Source: Sulfuriferula sp. AH1 (lineage in GTDB: Bacteria > Pseudomonadota > Gammaproteobacteria > Burkholderiales > Sulfuriferulaceae). From it: a stretch of 64,000 bases of DNA. The notes below the pieces were generated by a model. The model was not told the origin of the DNA, did no database searches, and saw nothing but the letters and a program-made list of their open reading frames with translations. The stretch is from positions 1,178,001 to 1,242,000 of the forward strand of contig NZ_CP021138.1 in assembly GCF_002162035.1 (NCBI RefSeq), in the 5' to 3' direction. Shown one piece after another: positions 57,459 to 64,000 of this stretch (positions are counted from its first letter, which is position 1; each line of letters opens with the position of its first letter). The position numbers were made by a program, and so were the translations under genes.

Positions 57459-57508
57459 TGTGTGTCTTCCTTGCAAAAACCAGAATTTAAGATAGCGCAA
57501 ACTCTGCT

Positions 57509-57537
57509 ATTATCTGACAAACACCGTGTCAGGTCAA
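57509..57537 (-). promoter_or_regulatory. promoter and possible operator of the pdh operon
   Basis: Minus strand TTGACC, 17-base spacer, GATAAT, about 50 bases before pdhA. Inside the spacer lies a perfect inverted repeat CTGACA-N7-TGTCAG (57514-57519 and 57527-57532), a likely operator where a bound protein would block RNA polymerase. Confidence 0.65.
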
Positions 57538-57600
57538 AGAAACCGCGAAAAATAGCTCGGTCCCTGGCGGCTTCATTTCTAATATATTGATGGTGATGAC

Positions 57601-59085
57601 ATGCTAGCTAAATTGATAGAAAGCGGAAAACAGATAACGGAAGCCCAGCTGGACAAGAATCGCCATGCCCTGGTTATCATCCCCAGTGCAAATGCTTTAC
57701 CGCGCGAAACGGATTTGCCGAACTTGGCGCGCGTGACTGCCGGACTGAGCCGTCGACAGCAGAAAGTGGCGGAACTGGCTAAAACCCCGTTGGGGATAGA
57801 AACCAAGCAGGGCGGGTTAATGGTCTGGGTGATGCTGGATACCAAGGACTCCATTTTCGATCAGCAGACTGCGTTGCGGCGTGCGTTGGCCATGCTGCTG
57901 GCCGAATCGCCCGAAGAGATTGCCATTGCCGTCAGCGGCGATGAGGCTTTTCGTATGCATGCCGCGCGGCAGGCTGTGTATGTCGCCTGGGTCAACGGCG
58001 CGCAACTGCCGACAGCAAAAACCAAAAATCCGGCCAAATCATTGCAGAAATTGCGCCTGTTCGGTTATGAATCAGTCGATGGCTATGCGGCAGAGCAGGC
58101 CATCGCCGCCGGTAACTGGCTATGCCGCAATTTGACCAACATCCCGCCGAACCAGCTTACCCCCGCCTTGTATCGCGAACGCATTGCGCAACTGGCCAAA
58201 ACGCATGGCTGGAAGCATACCGAATACGACATGAAGAAACTGCGCAAGCTCGGTGCCGGGGCATTTGTGGCCGTGGCTCAGGGCAGTGTCGACGACGATG
58301 CGGCCATTGTGCATTTGCGCCGCCGTCATCCGGATGCGCGACAGACTGTCGCGCTGGTGGGCAAGGGCATCTGCTTTGATACCGGCGGCCATAACCTCAA
58401 ACCTGCCCGCTACATGCAGGGGATGCATGAAGATATGAACGGTTCGGCTGTCGCATTGGGGATACTGGTTGCAGCAACTTCGCTCGATCTGCCGGTCAAT
58501 CTGGATGTGTGGCTGGCGATCGCGCAGAACCATATCAGCCCTGCAGCCTACAAGCAGAACGATGTGGTGACCGCGCTGAACGGCACCACGATAGAAATCG
58601 TGCATACCGATGCCGAAGGGCGCATGGTGCTGGCTGATACGCTGACCCTGGCCGCGCGCGCCAAACCGGATGTGATGGTGGATTTCGCGACCTTGACCGG
58701 TAGCATGGCGACCGCATTGGGTGCCCGTTACAGCGGTATGCTGGGCAATCGCGACGAATTGCTGGAAACCGCGATTGCCGCTGGCAAAGCGAGCGGCGAA
58801 CGGCTGTGCGCGTTCCCGATGGATGCCGATTACGAATCCGCACTGGATTCGAAAATCGCCGATATCAAGCAATGCACACTGGAAGGCGGCGCGGATCATA
58901 TCCTCGCTGCACGTTTCCTCAACCGTTTCGTGGATGATACTCCCTGGCTGCATATCGATTTGTCATCAAGCAATTGTCCGGACGGATTGGGAGCCGTAGG
59001 GACCGATGTGACAGGCTTCGGCGTGGCCTGGGGTGTGAAATGGCTGCAGGCTAATCTGGACAGCAGCGCCGAATTGGCGCTTTAA
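57601..59085 (+). CDS. M17 leucyl aminopeptidase family protein
   Basis: The 494-residue protein has the M17 catalytic C-terminal domain: the Lys/Asp pair in GKGICFDTGGHNLKP, Asp in MHEDMNGSAVALG and the Asp/Glu metal ligands in VHTDAEGRMVLADTL, followed by DFATLTGSMATALG. It binds two metals and removes N-terminal residues from peptides, typically as a hexamer. The N-terminal domain is divergent from E. coli PepA, so the name pepA is not given. It is divergently transcribed from pdhA. Confidence 0.93.
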   Translation: MLAKLIESGKQITEAQLDKNRHALVIIPSANALPRETDLPNLARVTAGLSRRQQKVAELAKTPLGIETKQGGLMVWVMLDTKDSIFDQQTALRRALAMLLAESPEEIAIAVSGDEAFRMHAARQAVYVAWVNGAQLPTAKTKNPAKSLQKLRLFGYESVDGYAAEQAIAAGNWLCRNLTNIPPNQLTPALYRERIAQLAKTHGWKHTEYDMKKLRKLGAGAFVAVAQGSVDDDAAIVHLRRRHPDARQTVALVGKGICFDTGGHNLKPARYMQGMHEDMNGSAVALGILVAATSLDLPVNLDVWLAIAQNHISPAAYKQNDVVTALNGTTIEIVHTDAEGRMVLADTLTLAARAKPDVMVDFATLTGSMATALGARYSGMLGNRDELLETAIAAGKASGERLCAFPMDADYESALDSKIADIKQCTLEGGADHILAARFLNRFVDDTPWLHIDLSSSNCPDGLGAVGTDVTGFGVAWGVKWLQANLDSSAELAL

Positions 59086-59150
59086 GCGCGATTATTGCGT
59101 TTATCGGTTAAAATGACAGGATTTCCTGTTCATACTTAAAGAGTAAGCCC

Positions 59151-60251
59151 ATGTCTGGTAGCAGTATAGGTAGTTTGTTTTGCGTGACTTCGTTTGGCGA
59201 GTCGCACGGTGCGGCGATCGGTTGCGTAGTGGATGGCTGTCCGCCGGGAATGGCGTTATCGGCTGAGGATATCCAGATCGAGCTGGACAGACGCAAGCCG
59301 GGCACCTCCCGTCACGTCACCCAACGCCGCGAATCGGACACGGTGGAAATCCTGTCCGGCGTATTCGAAGGCAAGACGACGGGTGCACCCATCGCGCTGC
59401 TGATACGCAATGAAGATCAGCGCAGCAAGGATTATGGCAATATCGCAGATACGTTCCGTCCGGGACATGCGGATTACACTTACTGGCATAAATACGGCAT
59501 TCGCGACTACCGTGGCGGCGGCCGTTCATCGGCACGCGAGACGGCAGTGCGGGTTGCGGCTGGCGCGATTGCACGCAAATGGTTGCATGAACGTTATGGC
59601 GTGGTGATACGCGGTTATATGGCGCAGCTGGGGCCTATCGTCGTGCCGTTCAAATCATGGGATGTCGTCAACGACAATCCGTTTTTTGTGGCGGATGCCG
59701 AGAGCGTGCCGGCATTGGAAGAATATATGGATCAGCTGCGCAAATCAGGGGATTCCATCGGTGCAAAGATCACGGTGGTGGCCGAGAATGTGCCGGTGGG
59801 CTGGGGCGAACCGGTGTATGACCGGCTCGATGCGGATCTGGCGCATGCGCTGATGAGCATTAACGCGGTCAAAGGCGTGGAAATCGGCGCTGGTTTTGAT
59901 TCGGTGACGCAAAAAGGTACCGAACATGGCGATGAACTGACACCCGACGGCTTTCTGTCCAATCATGCCGGTGGCGTGCTGGGTGGCATTTCAACCGGGC
60001 AGGACATCGTTGCCAGTATCGCGATCAAGCCTACTTCCAGCATTCGTCTGCCACGCCGCTCGATCGACAAGCAAGGCAGCCCCACGCTGGTGGAAACACA
60101 TGGCCGTCATGATCCCTGCGTCGGCATCCGCGCTACGCCGATCGCCGAAGCCATGCTGGCGATCGTGCTGATCGATCACGCGTTGCGTCATCGCGCGCAG
60201 TGTGCTGATGTGCAGGTGGACACGCCGCGCATTCCGGGCAAGGTCGCTTAG
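59151..60251 (+). CDS. aroC: chorismate synthase
   Basis: The 366-residue protein carries all three AroC signatures: [33 protein letters not shown] plus [20 protein letters not shown], and the C-terminal [19 protein letters not shown]. It makes chorismate from EPSP with reduced FMN, the end of the shikimate pathway. The start follows an A-rich segment with no strong ribosome site. The gene converges with pelG, 22 bases between stops. Confidence 0.96.
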   Translation: MSGSSIGSLFCVTSFGESHGAAIGCVVDGCPPGMALSAEDIQIELDRRKPGTSRHVTQRRESDTVEILSGVFEGKTTGAPIALLIRNEDQRSKDYGNIADTFRPGHADYTYWHKYGIRDYRGGGRSSARETAVRVAAGAIARKWLHERYGVVIRGYMAQLGPIVVPFKSWDVVNDNPFFVADAESVPALEEYMDQLRKSGDSIGAKITVVAENVPVGWGEPVYDRLDADLAHALMSINAVKGVEIGAGFDSVTQKGTEHGDELTPDGFLSNHAGGVLGGISTGQDIVASIAIKPTSSIRLPRRSIDKQGSPTLVETHGRHDPCVGIRATPIAEAMLAIVLIDHALRHRAQCADVQVDTPRIPGKVA

Positions 60252-60273
60252 CCGCTTAACAATTACGAGGTCT

Positions 60274-61647
60274 TTATTTTTGCAGCATGAAGGTCTCGTA
60301 TTCCAGTATCGCCATCTTGCGGTCCAGCCAATACAGGCCGACCACCACGGTGATCAGCAGCGACACGGCGAAACCATAGCCATACCAGTTGGCGCCGAGA
60401 TGGATGCTGAGCAGACTGAATGCCAGATTCAGTCCGGCGAACAATCCGGTCAGGATCAGCGCGATAAAACGCTTGTCCAGATAAAACAGCACGTTCATGA
60501 TTCCCAGGAATACCACCTGCAATCCTGCGGCGACCACATCGACGTACAGCAACGAAATATAGTACTGCGATATCCCTATCATCTCTAGTAAAGTCGGCGC
60601 GGCAACGAACACGATCAGTACCGCCATGGACTGAATCTTGATGATTTCAAAAATCCCCTGGCGCGCGGTTTCCACCATTTCATCCCGCATTTCCTCTATG
60701 TAATCCAGCGTGCCGCCGTCCCGTACCGCGTCGTAAAATTTTTGGTAATATTCAACGAAATCCGTTTCCATTCGCACCAGAAATACCGCCATGCCAGGGA
60801 TAATGGACAGATAGGCGAGGAAAATAGGCAGATCGTAAATCAGCGAGGCGTGAAACATGCCGATCACAGGCTTGCCGGTGGTGGCGGTGTACCAGAAGAT
60901 ATATTTGTCTATCCATACTCCCAGATTGAAGAAAAAGCCTGTCCATATCAATGACGCGAACATGCGCTTTTTCCTCAGAAAATCAAATTCGATAAAACGA
61001 TTCGAAGGATAGGAGCGTATGATCAGCAGCATCATGCCGCTGAACAGGGTGAAGTGGCCGAGCAGAACGCCGCTCAACAATCCGTTGAGGCCTGCAGCGC
61101 GCAGCAGAATGGCAGCGATGACAGCAATGCCATAGCCCAAGGTATATAGCACCAGAATAGCCTTGTAGTTCTTCATGCCGGACAGAAAGATCGTGGCTAT
61201 CCAGATATTGCATAGCACGACAAAATTCGCAATCAGCAGAATGTGATAAATCGCATCCTGCCTGGGGAATGCGAACAGGGCCAGTGCCATGCCCAGCAGG
61301 CCGGATACCAGAGTCGTGATGAAAATGGCGCCGATAAAGTTCGGCAGAATCGCATTCGTGTCTTTTTCAAATAGCCGGTCGGCGATATAGCGGGTGAAAC
61401 CCAGTTGCAGAAAGCCGGTAAGAATCAGGCTCATTGCGATCAGATGCGTCACCGTGACCTGGAACTGGGTGATCAGCACGTGGGGTAATACGACACCCAG
61501 ACTCAATAAACCGATGATGAGCACGCCGAGGATGGACAGTACCCATGGCCCGGAGCCGATGATGCCGGCATAGGTGTAGGCGCTCAGCATGGACAGGTAA
61601 CTGTCGCGGCGCAGGATTTTCCTGATTTCGAAGCCGATGCCAGCCAT
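60274..61647 (-). CDS. pelG: Pel polysaccharide inner-membrane protein PelG
   Basis: The 457-residue protein begins MAGIGFEIRKILRRDSYLSM, the PelG signature, and has about twelve hydrophobic segments in the manner of flippase/Wzx-type proteins. PelG pairs with the PelF glycosyltransferase and PelD/PelE to make and export Pel, a cationic partly deacetylated GalNAc-rich exopolysaccharide. Its ATG overlaps the pelF stop by one base. Family assignment is from strong N-terminal identity and context. Confidence 0.93.
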   Translation of the reverse strand: MAGIGFEIRKILRRDSYLSMLSAYTYAGIIGSGPWVLSILGVLIIGLLSLGVVLPHVLITQFQVTVTHLIAMSLILTGFLQLGFTRYIADRLFEKDTNAILPNFIGAIFITTLVSGLLGMALALFAFPRQDAIYHILLIANFVVLCNIWIATIFLSGMKNYKAILVLYTLGYGIAVIAAILLRAAGLNGLLSGVLLGHFTLFSGMMLLIIRSYPSNRFIEFDFLRKKRMFASLIWTGFFFNLGVWIDKYIFWYTATTGKPVIGMFHASLIYDLPIFLAYLSIIPGMAVFLVRMETDFVEYYQKFYDAVRDGGTLDYIEEMRDEMVETARQGIFEIIKIQSMAVLIVFVAAPTLLEMIGISQYYISLLYVDVVAAGLQVVFLGIMNVLFYLDKRFIALILTGLFAGLNLAFSLLSIHLGANWYGYGFAVSLLITVVVGLYWLDRKMAILEYETFMLQK

Positions 61648-63152
61648 TATTTTATCCCGAGTGCCTGTTGATAAACTTGCCTGAACTCATCAAACATCAA
61701 TGTCTGCGTGTAATAGCGCTCTACTCGGGCGATAGCGGTGTTGCGTGCCGGGAACCAGTTCTCCGGACGCAACAGTTCGATGGCAGCCGCTGCCATCGCC
61801 TGCGGGTCGGCGATGCGCACCACCGCACCGGAGGCGCCCAACGCCTGGTCTTCCGGAGTCAGGCCATAAATCAACTGGCGGCATGAACCGACATCGGTGG
61901 TCAATGCCGGTACGCCGGCGGCATAACCCTCCAGCAAAACCAGCGGCAGGGCTTCGCTGATGGAGGACAGCACGACCAGCCCGACCTTTTCCAGCACGAC
62001 TTCGACTTTCTGAAATCCCAGGAATTTGACCTGGTCGGTCAATCCCAGACTGGCAACCAGATTGCGGCATTCTTCGGCATAGCCGGGATCTTCGTCTTCC
62101 GGGCCGGCAATCCAGCCTTCGGCTTCGGGGACGCGATTGACCACGCTACGCATCATGCGGATAAAAGTCTTGACGTCCTTGATCGAAACTACACGCCCGA
62201 TCAGGCATAAAATAGGCGGCGGCATTTCCGGGCGCCTGGCCCGTACCGGCTGGAAGCGCGCCAGATCGATGCCGTTGGGTATCACGCGGGTACGTTCGGC
62301 AGGCGCGCCATCGGTAATCTGGCGCTGGCGATTGGCCTCATATAATGCGGTAATGATATCGGCATGGTGATAGCACAGCCGTCCCAACGAGGTATAGAAA
62401 CGCATCCACAATTCGCGGAAATAGCTGACCTCTGTGGGGTCTTTTTCAAAGATGTTGCGATTGTCGCGTATCCATGCACTTTGATATAAATCGATCTTGC
62501 GTTCTTTGGTATAAATGCCATGTTCGGACAGGATAAGCGGCTTGCCGGTATAAATTTTCAACAGACTGCCGAGGAAACCGGCGTAACCCGTTGAAATCGT
62601 ATGAAAAGCTTTAACCGGAATGAGATTGGCAGCGATTTTCGCCATTACCCAGATGGGTTCGTGCATCGCGCGTACCGTCCAGAAATAATCAATAAAGGAA
62701 GGATCGGTACAGTACTCCTGATAGTTTTGGGTAATGAAATTCCATGCCTGCTGGCTATACAGGAAGAATTCTTCGTCGATGCCGCCCTGATGCAGCAGTT
62801 TTGCCAATTGCGCAAACGCGCAGACAGTATCCTCCTGACTATGCCGGAACGCCTGATGCAGTTTGGCTACCTGTTCGATAATAGCAGGGTCACCAGCTTG
62901 GGCGCGTACCAACGGTGGGGTATGCGTCCCATGCAGGTAATGCGCTTCGACGTGGACCACATTGTCGGGGAAGGCATATTTCACTTCGCCATAATCTTGC
63001 GGGCGGCTGCCGAGGAATATGACGGCGAAGCGGTATTCCGGATACGCTCGGATCATTTGATTGATCCAGCTCGATACGCCGCCGCTGACGTACGGGAACG
63101 TGCCCTCCAGCAATAATGCGATATCGGCTTCTTTGGCGGTCGGAAAATTCAT
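61647..63152 (-). CDS. pelF: Pel polysaccharide glycosyltransferase PelF
   Basis: The GT4-family enzyme is 501 residues from the ATG at 63152, which overlaps the pelE stop as ATGA. The N-terminal ADIALLLEGTFPYVSGGVSS, YTGKPLILSEHGIYTKERK and RVIPNGIDLARFQPVR, and the C-terminal LVLLEGYAAGVPALTTDVG, are PelF signatures. It is the soluble glycosyltransferase that polymerises from UDP-sugar at the inner face of the membrane. A start 18 bases upstream is possible but breaks the overlap pattern. Confidence 0.94.
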   Translation of the reverse strand: MNFPTAKEADIALLLEGTFPYVSGGVSSWINQMIRAYPEYRFAVIFLGSRPQDYGEVKYAFPDNVVHVEAHYLHGTHTPPLVRAQAGDPAIIEQVAKLHQAFRHSQEDTVCAFAQLAKLLHQGGIDEEFFLYSQQAWNFITQNYQEYCTDPSFIDYFWTVRAMHEPIWVMAKIAANLIPVKAFHTISTGYAGFLGSLLKIYTGKPLILSEHGIYTKERKIDLYQSAWIRDNRNIFEKDPTEVSYFRELWMRFYTSLGRLCYHHADIITALYEANRQRQITDGAPAERTRVIPNGIDLARFQPVRARRPEMPPPILCLIGRVVSIKDVKTFIRMMRSVVNRVPEAEGWIAGPEDEDPGYAEECRNLVASLGLTDQVKFLGFQKVEVVLEKVGLVVLSSISEALPLVLLEGYAAGVPALTTDVGSCRQLIYGLTPEDQALGASGAVVRIADPQAMAAAAIELLRPENWFPARNTAIARVERYYTQTLMFDEFRQVYQQALGIK

Positions 63153-64000
63153 GCAGGCGTCCTTAACCAAAAGCGCTGAATGTTGGAAATTTGCGGGATC
63201 TGATTGTTAAACGGGATCAATTGCAGATGTTTGCGCATCGCCTGATAGTCGTGACGTTGGTACGCCAGCTCGGCCAGATAAGGCTGTATCCGTGTTACCG
63301 GCATACCCAAGCGGATCGCCTGATCGAAAGCGGCTTCGGCTTCCTGGTTCTTTTGCTGTTTGATCAGTATCTGGGCAAGCAGCACCCAGAGATCGCCATC
63401 CGATTTGATTTCGAGCGCTGCGCGAGTGTAGTGCTCGGCTTGTGTCAGCATGTAGGTCAGCATATCGCCTTCAGCCAAATGTTCATAGGCGAATGCCCAG
63501 TAGAGTTCGGCCAATTGTTTCTGATACAGCTGGCACAGATTGGATTGATGACAGGTTTCCAGCTTGATCAGCAGCTCATGAATCAGCGCATTCAGAGTCT
63601 TTTCGCGGTTATCCAGCATGCCGTAAGCGAGCAGACGCAAATCATCGGCTTCGTCTCCCAGCAATTCCTTGAGCATGGGCACCGAATAGCGGGCGGACAT
63701 CGCATGAGCGGAGAGCAGCGCCTTGACCCGCACTTCCGTTGATAGGTTGGGATTGTTCAAGCGCGTGCGTATCGCACCTTCGCCCAATGAGTTGCGGATA
63801 CCGGCGCTGCCCAGGGTGAATTCCGGCAGTTCGACATTGACAAACGGGTAATAAATGACGGTTTTGGAGAAAAAACGGGTAATCAGCACGACGGCGGTCA
63901 TCGTAATAAACGAAAGTAACGGTACAAAGAACGCCAGCAGAAAAAACAATCCCAATACTGTCCATTTGGGCTGGCGGTACTGTGGGGGTAGAAATAGCAA
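63149..64000 (-). CDS. pelE: Pel polysaccharide protein PelE (N-terminal end outside window)
   Basis: The frame is open to the window edge, so its true start lies beyond. The visible part has two membrane segments (LGLFFLLAFFVPLLSFI and the following TMTAVVLITRFF) and a long helical C-terminal region with TPR-like pairs (LWVLLAQILIKQQKNQEAEA, LAYQRHDYQAMRKHLQLIPF). This is the layout of PelE, a TPR scaffold of the Pel inner-membrane complex. Order pelE-pelF-pelG matches the canonical operon. Remaining pel genes would lie outside the window. Confidence 0.85.
   Translation of the reverse strand: MLFLPPQYRQPKWTVLGLFFLLAFFVPLLSFITMTAVVLITRFFSKTVIYYPFVNVELPEFTLGSAGIRNSLGEGAIRTRLNNPNLSTEVRVKALLSAHAMSARYSVPMLKELLGDEADDLRLLAYGMLDNREKTLNALIHELLIKLETCHQSNLCQLYQKQLAELYWAFAYEHLAEGDMLTYMLTQAEHYTRAALEIKSDGDLWVLLAQILIKQQKNQEAEAAFDQAIRLGMPVTRIQPYLAELAYQRHDYQAMRKHLQLIPFNNQIPQISNIQRFWLRTPA

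Noticed and set aside
1-64000. CRISPR arrays, insertion sequences, rRNA genes and integrases
   Set aside because: No repeat-spacer pattern, transposase, terminal repeat pair, rRNA sequence or integrase was recognised in this window.

Overview
This 64 kb window looks like chromosomal DNA of a betaproteobacterium, probably of the Nitrosomonadales type. That is an inference from the gene set (quinone-linked PyrD, an E1 alpha/beta pyruvate dehydrogenase, Rnf, Pel, GT9 heptosyltransferase families, and a YqjD/YqjE-hemerythrin-BON stress set), not from a marker gene. I see no insertion sequence, prophage, CRISPR array or rRNA. One tRNA (Asn) is present. Both ends cut genes: glgB on the left and pelE on the right.

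Layout. 1-17.9 kb (+) is a glycogen/maltose-1-phosphate/trehalose block: glgB (partial), glgE, a treS-maltokinase fusion, an MscS-like membrane protein, glgC, glgX, treZ, and a malQ-treY fusion of about 1700 residues. Together these could run a cycle: glycogen to trehalose (GlgX, TreY, TreZ), trehalose to maltose-1-phosphate (TreS-Mak), and back to branched glucan (GlgE, GlgB). 18.1-19.6 kb holds a frameshifted MFS transporter. 19.6-27.3 kb (-) is a seven-gene surface-glycan operon with GT4, GmhB-like phosphatase, GT9, carbamoyltransferase, GT2, GT9 and GT4 genes. 28-41 kb is a patchy stress and signalling island: a PAS-GGDEF protein, a Crp-like regulator, YihY, a DUF883/YqjE pair, two hemerythrin-like proteins, topoisomerase IB, a PQQ-like beta-propeller protein, a LuxR regulator, UDP-glucuronate decarboxylase, BON and glycine-zipper proteins, a 21-residue membrane peptide and an MscS-like channel. 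41-64 kb is mostly housekeeping: a J-domain-like small protein, tRNA-Asn, pgl, a DUF4139-like protein, rnfABCDGE, a PBP1C-like protein, pyrD, a pyruvate dehydrogenase operon with a fused E2-E3 subunit, a leucyl aminopeptidase, aroC, and the end of a pel exopolysaccharide operon (pelE-F-G).

The most interesting signals are as follows. (1) Five copies of a palindrome GTACG-N4-CGTAC (three perfect, two with a degenerate left arm) lie only in intergenic DNA of the 27-39 kb region. Four sit about 65-110 bp before the DUF883, hemerythrin/topoisomerase IB, second hemerythrin and BON genes. The fifth lies upstream of the glycan operon. This suggests an uncharacterised regulon, perhaps of the resident Crp-like protein. 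(2) The PBP1C-like protein keeps its glycosyltransferase motifs but has lost all three transpeptidase motifs. (3) One of the two hemerythrin-like proteins has lost most iron-ligand positions. (4) Gene fusions malQ-treY and aceF-lpd. (5) Three genes are each broken by a single missing base in a short homopolymer, which suggests sequencing error or recent decay.
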